61,111 bases of DNA from JBJGXI01 sp045635475. Lineage in GTDB: Bacteria; Bacillota; Bacilli; Bacillales; Amphibacillaceae. The stretch is taken from assembly GCF_045635475.1 (NCBI RefSeq), contig NZ_JBJGXI010000033.1:1-61111 (forward strand), in the 5' to 3' direction. Shown here in pieces: positions 8,497-15,906 of this stretch (positions are counted from its first letter, which is position 1; each line of letters begins with the position of its first letter). Below the pieces are notes generated by a model. It was not told the DNA's origin and did not search any database. It was given only the letters and a program-made list of their open reading frames with translations. The position numbers and the translations under genes are program-made.

Positions 8497-8892
8497 ATGA
8501 TGGCTCTTCAAGAAAATCCTGTTTCTTCAACAGAACATTTTGATGTAATTCCATTGGAATCAACCTCAGACTTTTTATATTTACTTGTTTTAAAGTCTCA
8601 CACTGCTCCTAGTCATTGGTTAAAAACTGAAAAAGTTTTCGTTGTTGATTTTTCAGGTAATATAGTTCTTGATAGAATGCTTCATGTTGGTAACTCTAAA
8701 GACCGTTTTGTTGTATATAAAGTTATTGATGGAGCTATTAATGATTATAAAGGAACAATACTAGAACTCGATCGAAAAGATCCTCTAAGGATTTTAAGCA
8801 ATTCGGTTTTTAGAAATTATCCCGAAATTGTTGAGAATTCTATCCTTAACAGCAGTCAAAAAAAACTTTTATTACATGGTTTATCAATTTAA
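8497..8892 (+). CDS. rnlB: RnlB-family antitoxin
   Basis: 131 residues. The ATG (a second ATG follows at once) has a strong RBS, AGGAAGGGGG. The central GNIVLDRMLHVGNSKDRFV and C-terminal ILSNSVFRNYPEIVE...SIL segments match the pattern of E. coli RnlB (G-x-I-L-x-D-L-L..N....RFV and ILS....R..PE..E.S.L). RnlB is the protein antitoxin that binds and silences RnlA. It lies 77 bases downstream of the rnlA fusion in the same direction, the same gene order as in E. coli. The N-terminal 20 residues are not conserved as far as I can tell. No other function is evident. Confidence 0.75.
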   Translation: MMALQENPVSSTEHFDVIPLESTSDFLYLLVLKSHTAPSHWLKTEKVFVVDFSGNIVLDRMLHVGNSKDRFVVYKVIDGAINDYKGTILELDRKDPLRILSNSVFRNYPEIVENSILNSSQKKLLLHGLSI

Positions 8893-8938
8893 AACCATTT
8901 TTGTCTTTCTAATTGAAGAATCAATTTTCTATAAAACT

Positions 8939-8979
8939 ACTAAGACAGCCGTGCCAGTGTGCTTTACGGTTGTCTTAGT
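8939..8979. terminator. hairpin between rnlB and the convergent element gene
   Basis: ACTAAGACA-CCGT arms of 14 bases pair fully with one G-U wobble around a 13-base loop, 46 bases after the rnlB stop. No clean T-tract follows, so termination is likely but not certain. It separates rnlAB from the oppositely oriented phage-like genes. Confidence 0.5.
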
Positions 8980-9126
8980 GTCCTTATTTCGGACCTGTTT
9001 TGGTTTACATCTAACAGTATTCATATTGGCTATTAAATTATCTAGCACATTGTCTACACTTCTAACTATTATATGGAGTGACAAAGTTAAAGTTTTCTTT
9101 TAGGGAAATTTTCTCTTACAGCAGTG

Positions 9127-9609
9127 CTATATTTCCGCTTCTGATTTACCTCTATATTCCTCTAATATTTGTTTCTTTGAATAATCACTAGTCATAGAAA
9201 ATAATTCCTGATTCATCTTCTTTTTTGCTAATTCGGTTAAAATTTCATCAGCTTCATCATGTCCTATTTCTCTAATATATTTATTTTCAATTCCGGCTAA
9301 CTTGATTACTTCTAAAGCAACTTTCCAACCATGTTCACCCTTCACCTCTTTTTCTAACCTTTCCATCGCTTTTGGGACTAATGCTCTTATTCTATCTATT
9401 GATGCCCCCAAAATTTCTTTCCTTCCTTTGTTTAGTTCTGTCTGAAAATATACGTCATAATTTCTCCATTTAGTTACAGTTACTCTATTAACACCAATTA
9501 TATCAGCAACTTCGCGATCTGTTTTTCCGGTAACTAATAAATCAATAGCATGTAATTGCGCTGTGGTTAATCCTTGTTCCCTTTTGTAGACCTTTGTAGC
9601 TTTTGGCAT
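9127..9609 (-). CDS. phage terminase small-subunit-like HTH protein
   Basis: 160 residues. The N-terminal half has a helix-turn-helix of the terminase small subunit/phBC6A51 type (TDREVADIIGVNRVTVTKWR, about 29-48), followed by a helical region (RIRALVPKAMERLEKEV) and a charged tail. Such proteins recognise phage DNA for packaging, and are also carried by phage satellites. The ATG follows AAAGGTG. No large terminase, portal or capsid gene is nearby, so this is probably a satellite-type or relic element gene. It is on the same strand as the TubC-like gene just upstream, with a 20-base gap. Confidence 0.7.
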   Translation of the reverse strand: MPKATKVYKREQGLTTAQLHAIDLLVTGKTDREVADIIGVNRVTVTKWRNYDVYFQTELNKGRKEILGASIDRIRALVPKAMERLEKEVKGEHGWKVALEVIKLAGIENKYIREIGHDEADEILTELAKKKMNQELFSMTSDYSKKQILEEYRGKSEAEI

Positions 9610-9629
9610 TTAAATCACACCTTTCATTT

Positions 9630-10001
9630 TTAAAACATCTCTTTTCGTTCAAAATAATCAAAATAGCTTTTTACCTTTAAGAGAAAATATTCAAATGTGG
9701 CACCGATCCGTTCTATATAGACGATCCTACTTTTACTTAAAGAGCGGGCATACACTTCACCGGAAATACCAATCATAAAGCCCACTTGTTTGGCTTGTGT
9801 ATCTCTATTCAGAAATTCTAGGAAAAGGGGTTTATTCTCTTTTATCTTTTCCTTAATGGAAGCGGGTAAGTACTTACTGTTGGTTATTCGGATATGCTCT
9901 CCCTCTGCCAATAGATCACAACCCGCCAGACTTGCCGCATTCATAATTTTTTCGAATTCCATTTTATATAAGCTCGCTACCATCATTGTTTTTATTTTCA
10001 T
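9630..10001 (-). CDS. small mobile-element protein with TubC-like N-terminal domain
   Basis: Up to 123 residues. Residues about 15-65 (EFEKIMNAASLAGCDLL then EGEHIRITNSKYLPASIKEK and LFLEFL) resemble the TubC N-terminal docking-like domain: a helix, a beta-hairpin after a Gly-x-x-Leu turn, and a KxxLxxFL helix. The remainder is basic and unrecognised. The gene start overlaps the 3' end of the primase relic in another frame, an arrangement seen downstream of primase-like genes on phage satellites. The precise start is uncertain; ATG codons at 10001 and inside (MEFEKIM) are possible. Function unknown. Confidence 0.5.
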   Translation of the reverse strand: MKIKTMMVASLYKMEFEKIMNAASLAGCDLLAEGEHIRITNSKYLPASIKEKIKENKPLFLEFLNRDTQAKQVGFMIGISGEVYARSLSKSRIVYIERIGATFEYFLLKVKSYFDYFERKEMF

Positions 10002-10431
10002 AGCCTAGAAAGTCATCCCTACTATTCCTAGAATTAGCTAAAGCCTTGTCATCATTCGGGTTAAAATAGTGGGATTGCATTTCCTAATTAATCCTAGTAT
10101 TCCTAGAATTCATTTGTTCGTTACCTTTATTTAATTCTAGGAATTGTAGGTTATTAGTAGGATTCTTTTTCCGATTACTCGTATTCCTTGATTTATCAAC
10201 GTTTGGGGCATTTATAGGAATAGTAGGGTTTGCAGGTATAGGATTTAATAAATCATAACTTTTTCGCCCTCTTCACGTAGTATTACGTTCAACCTTTTTA
10301 ATGTAGTTTCTTACTTCCAGCTCATTAATTGCCATGTCATATCTATCGGTGGTTTTAAATCGCCCTTTCGTTCCTTGCCATACCTCCTGTCGTGAATAAC
10401 GCTCTTTCCTAAAACGAAAGAGTCTAAGCGT
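9964..10431 (-). pseudogene. C-terminal relic of a mobile-element primase/helicase-type protein
   Basis: A single frame of about 155 codons is interrupted by TGA (10273-10275) and TAG (10084-10086). It contains RKERYSRQEVWQGTKGRF, RYDMAINELE and YIKKVERNTT, then after the TGA RGRKSYDLLNP and an Asn/Pro/Ser-rich linker. The helical segment resembles the C-terminal DNA-binding tail of DUF3987/primase-like proteins of phages and satellites. The 5' part is missing: the frame is closed by TAA at 10432-10434, where the integrase relic takes over on the other strand. The family call is tentative; the decay is clear. Confidence 0.5.
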
Positions 10432-10813
10432 TTAATCAGTTTAGACAGTAAAACCCTATCTTTACTCAAAAAGTGGCGTATACGACAAATAGAAGCGGCT
10501 TTAGCTAATAGTAATAGTTCAGATGTTAATAAGATGGTTTTTACATGGGATGACGGTACACCGCTCCGCTTAGCTTATCCAAATGACAAGGTCGATATTG
10601 TAATTTAAAAACACCAACCTTCACAGAATTACTATTCATGGGTTGCGCCATACACATGCTTCCCTATTATTTGAAGCAGGAGCAAGTATTAAAGAATTAC
10701 AGGAGCGGCTAGGACACTCCGATATACAAATGACGATGAACATCTATACAAAGGTGACAGACACCTTAAAAGAGAAGACAGCAGAGAAATTTCAAAGGTA
10801 CATTGAGCTTTAA
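10396..10813 (+). pseudogene. tyrosine recombinase (integrase) C-terminal relic
   Basis: The catalytic C-terminal half of a phage-type integrase. The segments PKTKESKRLISLDSKTL and KKWRIRQIEAAL lead to an in-frame TAA (10606-10608), then a one-base insertion near 10616-10622 shifts frame. After that HGLRHTHASLL (Arg and His of the active site), RLGHSDIQMTM and NIYTKVT (catalytic Tyr) follow, ending at TAA 10811-10813. The N-terminal half is gone. The 3' end lies 47 bases from the right attachment-like repeat, the usual position for an element's integrase. It overlaps the primase relic on the other strand by 36 bases, a sign of deletion. Confidence 0.8.
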
Positions 10814-10842
10814 TATGTGGTCACAAGTCATTTTCTTGCATA

Positions 10843-10875
10843 AAAAAGACCCTTTCCACAAAGTGAAAAGAGCCT
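10843..10875 (-). terminator. rpsI terminator containing the right attachment-like repeat
   Basis: On the minus strand GGCTCTTTTCAC pairs with GTGGAAAGGGTC (G-U wobbles allowed), followed by TTTTTT. Bases 10861-10874 repeat exactly at 6691-6704, so the 3' side of this terminator is the probable insertion point of the remnant element. Confidence 0.8.
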
Positions 10876-10891
10876 TTGAAACGTAGATATA

Positions 10892-11284
10892 TTAACGTTT
10901 TGAGAACTGTGGTGCACGACGAGCGCCTTTAAGACCGTATTTCTTACGTTCTTTCATGCGAGCATCACGAGTTAGATAACCAGCACGCTTAAGTGTCGCG
11001 CGGTATTCTGGATCCGCTTCTAATAATGCACGAGCAACTCCGTGACGGATTGCACCAGCTTGACCAGTGAAACCTCCACCTTCTACAGTTACTAATACAT
11101 CATAGCTACCTTCAGTTTCAGTTGCAGCAAGCGGCTGCTTAATTACCATACGAAGTGTTTCATATGGGAAATAGTCTTCCGCATCACGTTTGTTTACAGT
11201 AATACGTCCAGTACCTGGTACTAAACGTACACGAGCAGTTGAACTTTTACGGCGTCCGGTTCCGTAGTATTGTACTTGTGCCAA
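10892..11284 (-). CDS. rpsI: 30S ribosomal protein S9
   Basis: 130 residues with the complete S9 fold and the conserved C-terminal tail KKYGLKGARRAPQFSKR, which reaches the P-site tRNA. The N-terminus (AQVQYYGTGRRKSSTARVRL) is typical. The start is an ATG after AAAGGAGGT, 20 bases downstream of rplM. The gene is cotranscribed with rplM and ends at the terminator that borders the accessory element. Confidence 0.97.
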   Translation of the reverse strand: MAQVQYYGTGRRKSSTARVRLVPGTGRITVNKRDAEDYFPYETLRMVIKQPLAATETEGSYDVLVTVEGGGFTGQAGAIRHGVARALLEADPEYRATLKRAGYLTRDARMKERKKYGLKGARRAPQFSKR

Positions 11285-11304
11285 GATTCATTACCTCCTT
11301 TTAA

Positions 11305-11742
11305 TTATCCGCGAAGTTCGTAAACTTCTGGTTTTTGTGCTTGGTGCGTATGTTCAGCGCCTCTGAATACGTGTAATTTCTTAGCCATCTTACGGCCTAA
11401 TGGACCTTTTGGAAGCATCCCTTTTACAGTTAATTCAAGCATTTGCTCTGGGTATTTTGTACGCATTTCTAGAGCAGTACGTTCTTTAAGACCACCTGGG
11501 TGTTGTGAGTGACGGTAGTACTTTTTGTCTGTTAATTTTTTACCTGTTAATTCGATTTTCTCTGCATTTACGATGATTACGTGATCACCAGTGTCTGCAT
11601 GCGGTGTGTATGTTGCTTTATGCTTACCGCGAAGTAATGATGCTACTTCACTGGATAAACGACCTAACGTTTTTCCTTCAGCATCTACAACGAGCCAATT
11701 GCGCTCGATATTATTTTCATTCGCCATGAAAGTTGTACGCAT
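11305..11742 (-). CDS. rplM: 50S ribosomal protein L13
   Basis: 145 residues, full length. Typical L13 segments are NWLVVDAEGKTLGRLSSEVA, HADTGDHVIIVNAEKI and MLPKGPLGRKMAKKLHVF. Translation begins MRTTFMAN, the same extended N-terminus as in B. subtilis, with GGAGGGT upstream. It is the first gene of the rplM-rpsI unit, with its own promoter about 240 bases upstream and a structured leader between. Confidence 0.97.
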   Translation of the reverse strand: MRTTFMANENNIERNWLVVDAEGKTLGRLSSEVASLLRGKHKATYTPHADTGDHVIIVNAEKIELTGKKLTDKKYYRHSQHPGGLKERTALEMRTKYPEQMLELTVKGMLPKGPLGRKMAKKLHVFRGAEHTHQAQKPEVYELRG

Positions 11743-11979
11743 GATTAGTTACCCTCCTAAAATTAAAACTATCCATAATCCAAATGTATACGACCTGCAA
11801 CTACTACCATAGTAGTTCCTATAATGTTCATCGTGATTGGAGTGCCTGTTGGCGCTCTCCCAATGTGATTCATTTTTGCACTGACTAGATCAACGCTTCT
11901 TAAACTTTCTTTTACTTCTAACACGAGCTAACTTTCCGGGGCTAATTCGTGGTTTAGAAAATAAAATGCCATAGATCAT
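11743..11979 (-). promoter_or_regulatory. rplM 5' leader, likely L13 leader RNA
   Basis: A 237-base untranslated leader. Near its 5' end the RNA carries CACGA ... TCGTG arms around a C/G-rich loop (complement of about 11924-11953), like the L13 leader motif of Firmicutes that lets L13 control its own operon. A second, less clear region has GGAGAGCGCCAACAGGCACTCC (complement of about 11835-11858), able to form a GGAG/CTCC hairpin. The assignment is from memory of the family and not a model search. Confidence 0.5.
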
Positions 11980-12007
11980 AATATAACAGTTACCTATACT
12001 TTGTCAA
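11980..12007 (-). promoter_or_regulatory. sigma-A promoter for rplM-rpsI
   Basis: TTGACA (complement of 12002-12007), a 16-base spacer and TATATT (complement of 11980-11985); TATTAT two bases further on is an alternative -10. It lies between truA and rplM and drives the rplM leader. Confidence 0.75.
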
Positions 12008-12093
12008 TAAAATGTAACGCTCGGATCCGTTGTTTTTAACATTTTTTATTTTTTATAGCAAATTTAATGCCCAAATAACGATCACTATACTGC

Positions 12094-12846
12094 TCATTGT
12101 CTATCTCGATAGACAACATTCCACAAAAACAATCCTTGCGGTGGCGCTGTTTTTCCAGCAGCACCACGATCCTTTGCATCTATTATTTTCACTATATCAG
12201 ATGGTAGATTTTTCTTATATCCAACATCAAGAAGGGTTCCTACTAATATACGGACCATGTTATATAAAAATCCACTACCTCTAAATGAAAATATTAGTTT
12301 GTCAGCTTCCTTCCAGCACATTGCTTGATAGATGGTTCGGGTTTTATCACCCTTCACACCCGTTTTGGTAGCACAGAAGGATGTAAAGTCATGTTTCCCT
12401 TCAACGAGCTTACAAGCCGCTTGAATCGCTTCTACATCGATAGGTTTACTAACATGATAAGAATAATGCCGCTCAAATAAAATAGGCTGCGCAGATGCTA
12501 AAATGACATAACGATATTCCTTTTCTACAACATCATAGCGGGCATGAAAATCGGCAGCTACTTCTTCAGCATACCTAACAAAGATATCTTCTGGTAGAAG
12601 TGCGTTTAATGCTCGCTGCCAATTTTCATCTGGAATCGTTAAATTTGTGTCAAAGTGCAACACTTGTCCCTGGGCATGTACACCAGCATCGGTTCTTCCG
12701 GATGCTGTAACACGAATAGAGCTACCTTTATGCATTTTGCTAAGGGCTTGTTCAAACGCTTCTTGTACGGTTCTACCATTTGGTTGTACTTGATAGCCTG
12801 AGAACGCTTTGCCATCATAACTAATCACACATTTGATTCGTTGCAA
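12094..12846 (-). CDS. truA: tRNA pseudouridine(38-40) synthase TruA
   Basis: 250 residues. The catalytic Asp lies in ASGRTDAGVHA (about residue 53), with FHARYDVVEKEYRY and GFLYNMVRILVGTLLDVG as further family motifs. It isomerises uridines 38-40 in the anticodon arm of many tRNAs. The gene is 16 bases downstream of ecfT, so it is probably cotranscribed with the ECF genes. The 3' end encodes a perfect 8-bp hairpin (TTGTCTAT/ATAGACAA) without a T-tract. Confidence 0.95.
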   Translation of the reverse strand: MQRIKCVISYDGKAFSGYQVQPNGRTVQEAFEQALSKMHKGSSIRVTASGRTDAGVHAQGQVLHFDTNLTIPDENWQRALNALLPEDIFVRYAEEVAADFHARYDVVEKEYRYVILASAQPILFERHYSYHVSKPIDVEAIQAACKLVEGKHDFTSFCATKTGVKGDKTRTIYQAMCWKEADKLIFSFRGSGFLYNMVRILVGTLLDVGYKKNLPSDIVKIIDAKDRGAAGKTAPPQGLFLWNVVYRDRQ

Positions 12847-12862
12847 TTTGATTCATCCACCT

Positions 12863-13657
12863 TTATGCACGAGTGTAGAATAACGCTACTATGACGATAG
12901 CGAAAAGACCAAACATACAAAAGTCGATTGTTTGAAGTTTAAGCTCACGTAGCTTTGTTCTGCCTTCTCCACCTTGATACCCTCTTGCCTCCATAGCCAT
13001 CGCTAGTTCTTCTGCCCGTTTGAATGCACTGACAAATAACGGGACAAGTAATGGGACAACAGCATTAATCCGGTCTTTAAGCGGCCCCGTCTTAAAATCT
13101 ACACCTCGAGATGCTTGTGCTTTTGAAATTTTCTCTGTTTCTTGCATTAACGTTGGAATAAATCGCAAGGATATAGACATCATTAATGCCAGTTCATGAA
13201 CTGGAAATTTTATTCGCTTAAGCGGGTGCAATAAATTTTCAATCGCATCTGTTATTTCTATTGGGGTCGTTGTTAATGTGAGTAAGGTTGTTACTAAAAT
13301 TAATAGAAAAAAACGTAGAGCAATAGAAAAACCTTGCGTCACTGCTTCGGAGTATATAGGAAATGATAACACCCGAAACAAAATCTCTCCTTCTCTCGTT
13401 ACAAACAGGTGCAGGATAAATGTAAATAGAATCAGAAACCAGACAGGTGTTAAGCCCCTGGCAATGAACGGGAGGCGTATGCGCGTTGATAACGCACTGC
13501 AAACTGCGAATAAGCTTAACAATCCATAGCTCCACACCGAATTAGCAAGAAATACAATGATGACAAACAGGAAGATAATAATCATTTTCGTTCTTGGGTC
13601 TAAACGATGGATCATACTATTTCCCGGGACAAATTGTCCAATAATAATTTGTGTCAT
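12863..13657 (-). CDS. ecfT: ECF transporter transmembrane subunit EcfT
   Basis: 264 residues with five or six hydrophobic segments and the two EcfT coupling motifs: SRGVDF (with the preceding AQA) and EARGYQGG, whose A-R-G cores touch the ATPases. EcfT joins the two ATPases to interchangeable vitamin-binding S subunits for uptake of compounds such as riboflavin, folate or biotin. The start codon overlaps the ecfA2 stop by four bases. No S subunit is encoded nearby, as in other Firmicutes with a shared ECF module. Confidence 0.93.
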   Translation of the reverse strand: MTQIIIGQFVPGNSMIHRLDPRTKMIIIFLFVIIVFLANSVWSYGLLSLFAVCSALSTRIRLPFIARGLTPVWFLILFTFILHLFVTREGEILFRVLSFPIYSEAVTQGFSIALRFFLLILVTTLLTLTTTPIEITDAIENLLHPLKRIKFPVHELALMMSISLRFIPTLMQETEKISKAQASRGVDFKTGPLKDRINAVVPLLVPLFVSAFKRAEELAMAMEARGYQGGEGRTKLRELKLQTIDFCMFGLFAIVIVALFYTRA

Positions 13658-14520
13658 GCTTGTTTCCCCCTCACTAATAGGGCCACATCACTTGCTAATT
13701 CCTCTATTGTTTGACCATTGTATGGGAGACTTACACCAAACAGTCGCTCAAGTTTTTGTAAGAAAGCAATAATCTCAGGGACATCTAATTGAACCTTCTT
13801 TAATTGTTCTTGCTTTACAAGCACTTCATTCGGTTTGCCTTCCATATATTTCGTACCATGGTCTAATATGATGACATGGTCTGCGTATTGGAGTGCATCT
13901 TCCATACTATGCGTTACTAGTACAGTTGTCAGTTGTTTCTCTCGATGAAGTTGATAAAACATATCCATCATTTGTTTCTGTCCTTTTGGGTCAAGGCTTG
14001 CCGTTGGTTCATCTAAAACGAGAACTTCTGGGTTCATTGCCAATACTCCAGCAATAGCAACACGACGCATTTGACCGCCACTTAAATCAAATGGAGATCG
14101 TTGCAACAGATCACGTGAAATATTTACAGCCTCAGCTGTTTCATAAACACGCCTCTCAACCTCTCTCTCACTGACACCAAAGTTCTTCGGTCCAAAACCA
14201 ATATCTTTTGCAACCGTTTCTTCAAATAATTGGTGCTCTGGATATTGAAAAACAACTCCGACGCGTTTCCTTAATTCTTTTATTGCTTTTTGTTTCTTAT
14301 CTGCTGACAGTCTGAAATTACCAATCACAACTTCTCCTTTAGTTGGCCGGATCAAACCATTCAAATGCTGAATGACTGTTGATTTTCCCGAACCTGTATG
14401 ACCAACGATTGCCACAAAGGAGCCAGATGGAATCGTAAACGATAATTGTTGAATTGCTGTATGTTCAAAAGGCGTCTTTGGTTGGTATATGTATGTCACA
14501 TCGTTGAATGTAATGTCCAT
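13654..14520 (-). CDS. ecfA2: ECF transporter ATPase EcfA2
   Basis: 288 residues. ABC ATPase with Walker A GHTGSGKST (about 40-48), Q-loop VFQYPEHQLF, signature LSGGQMRRVAI and Walker B VLVLDEPTA. It is the second of the paired, non-identical energy-coupling ATPases. The start overlaps the end of ecfA1 by 25 bases, consistent with translational coupling and a fixed subunit ratio. Confidence 0.94.
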   Translation of the reverse strand: MDITFNDVTYIYQPKTPFEHTAIQQLSFTIPSGSFVAIVGHTGSGKSTVIQHLNGLIRPTKGEVVIGNFRLSADKKQKAIKELRKRVGVVFQYPEHQLFEETVAKDIGFGPKNFGVSEREVERRVYETAEAVNISRDLLQRSPFDLSGGQMRRVAIAGVLAMNPEVLVLDEPTASLDPKGQKQMMDMFYQLHREKQLTTVLVTHSMEDALQYADHVIILDHGTKYMEGKPNEVLVKQEQLKKVQLDVPEIIAFLQKLERLFGVSLPYNGQTIEELASDVALLVRGKQA

Positions 14521-15335
14521 AGCTCCTCTAATAACTCCTCATGATTTAGTGGTTGTTTTGAGATGTTAACCCCTTGACTAGATAATTCACTAGCTAGCTG
14601 CGCTATAAAAGGAGTATCCAAGCCAATTTCTAGTAGCCTATCTCTTTTTGCAAAGACTTCACGAGGCGATGTTTCCATCCATATCTTCCCCTGATTCAAG
14701 ACAATAACCTTGTCGGCATGTGTTACCTCATTCAAATCATGTGTGATAGATACAAGAGAGATATTTCCCTGTTGTCTTAAATTATGTATGGTTGTCATGA
14801 TTTCATTTCGGCCTTTAGGGTCTAACATTGCGGTTGCTTCATCTAGAATCATCGTTTCTGGAGATATAGCTAAAACTCCAGCAATCGCTACCCTTTGCTT
14901 CTGGCCACCTGAAAGTCGATGCGGCTCGTGCATCATATAATCTTTCATCGCAACTGTGGCTAAACTCTCGTCTATACGTTTGATCATTTCTTCTCGTGGA
15001 ATACCACGGTTCTCTAACCCAAATGCAACGTCGTCACGGACAGTAGTACCGACAAATTGATTTTCCGGATTCTGAAAAACCATTCCCACGGTTCTTCGCA
15101 CATCCCAAATCGTGTCTTCATTGACAGGTATACTATTAACGATAATTTGCCCCTGGTGTGGAAGGATTAAGCCATTTATTAATTTCGCGATGGTAGATTT
15201 TCCAGATCCGTTATGACCAATAATAGCTACCCATTCACTTGCACTAATCTGAAAGCTAACATCGTCCAACACCCACGGACCTTCTTCATCATACCGATAG
15301 GAAACATTCTTAAATTCAATCATTGATGTAACCAA
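14496..15335 (-). CDS. ecfA1: ECF transporter ATPase EcfA1
   Basis: 279 residues. Walker A GHNGSGKST, Q-loop VFQNPENQFVG, signature LSGGQKQRVAI and Walker B MILDEATAMLD are all intact. I prefer the TTG at 15335, which has GAGGTG five bases upstream; the ATG four codons later is too far from it. It is the first gene of ecfA1-ecfA2-ecfT-truA. In B. subtilis this cluster follows rplQ directly; here two tandem structured repeats lie between them. Confidence 0.94.
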   Translation of the reverse strand: MVTSMIEFKNVSYRYDEEGPWVLDDVSFQISASEWVAIIGHNGSGKSTIAKLINGLILPHQGQIIVNSIPVNEDTIWDVRRTVGMVFQNPENQFVGTTVRDDVAFGLENRGIPREEMIKRIDESLATVAMKDYMMHEPHRLSGGQKQRVAIAGVLAISPETMILDEATAMLDPKGRNEIMTTIHNLRQQGNISLVSITHDLNEVTHADKVIVLNQGKIWMETSPREVFAKRDRLLEIGLDTPFIAQLASELSSQGVNISKQPLNHEELLEELWTLHSTM

Positions 15336-15378
15336 GCTAACACCTCAAAAAAACCAAATTTATTACCTGGGTAATAAG
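15336..15378. other. short spacer before tandem repeats
   Basis: Upstream of ecfA1 the sequence holds ATTACCTGGGTAAT, a near-perfect palindrome (15363-15376), directly against the first repeat copy. It may be part of an operator or the repeat border; nothing else is seen. Confidence 0.3.
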
Positions 15379-15580
15379 AAAAGCGCAGAGCGCCGCTCAG
15401 AAACGTAGCAACTGGAGCGAATCGACTGAGATAAAGGAATCATGCCCCCGCATAGGGGGTATGTCGACGTTGGACGAAAAGTCCGCCTTTAGTCGACCTT
15501 CGATAAAACTTGAATCGATGATGACTTATCGTAGGGCGATTCGTGAAGTTGCGCAGTTTCTGGCGCCCGGAGCTTGACAC
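15379..15580. repeat. ~200-bp structured repeat, copy B (tandem with C)
   Basis: Same family as 1501-1690. The ends AGCGCC and GGCGCC-type bases close a long interrupted stem. Within it GCAACT (15417-15422 region) pairs with AGTTGC near 15547-15552, where copy C has GCGACT and AGTCGC, so one base pair changed from A-T to G-C on both sides. It has no coding potential. Confidence 0.88.
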
Positions 15581-15583
15581 TTG

Positions 15584-15783
15584 AAAAGCGCAGAGCGCCG
15601 CTAGAAACGTAGCGACTGGAGCGAATCGACTGAGATAAAGGAATCATGCCCCCGCATAGGGGGTATGTCGACGTTGGACGACAAGTCCGCCTTTAGTCGA
15701 CCTTCGATAAAACTTGAATCGATGATGACTTATCGTAAGTCGATTCGCGAAGTCGCCTAGTTTCTGGCGCTCGGAGCTAGAAA
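15584..15783. repeat. ~200-bp structured repeat, copy C (tandem with B)
   Basis: It lies directly next to copy B (three bases between) in the same orientation. Its internal CCCCC-gcata-GGGGG hairpin, GTCGAC pair and CGAATCG/CGATTCG pair are identical to B. The outer arm reads GCGACT/AGTCGC. It fills most of the rplQ to ecfA1 gap. Confidence 0.88.
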
Positions 15784-15840
15784 CTTGTAAGAATTATACA
15801 CCTATCTTATCTAGCAAAAAAGTTAACATTTTTGAATAAC

Positions 15841-15888
15841 AAAAAAGGGCTTGGATTCACCTCATGTAAGAGACTCTGTCCTGCCCTT
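15841..15888 (-). terminator. terminator after rplQ (end of alpha operon)
   Basis: On the minus strand GGCTTGAAGGGC ... CCAAGCCC is followed by a run of six T. It lies 19 bases after the rplQ stop. The stem is of moderate length with a large loop. Confidence 0.6.
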
Positions 15889-15906
15889 CAAGCCATTCAT
15901 ATCTAC

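Noticed and set aside
9127..10001. Intact prophage
   Set aside because: Only a small-terminase-like gene and one small gene are open; no capsid, portal or lysis genes and the integrase is broken.
12094..12120. TTGTCTAT-ctcg-ATAGACAA as truA terminator
   Set aside because: The stem is in the last truA codons and lacks a following T-tract on the minus strand.
15379..15783. Tandem ~200-bp copies as a CRISPR array
   Set aside because: Units are 200 bp, contiguous, without unique spacers and without cas genes.
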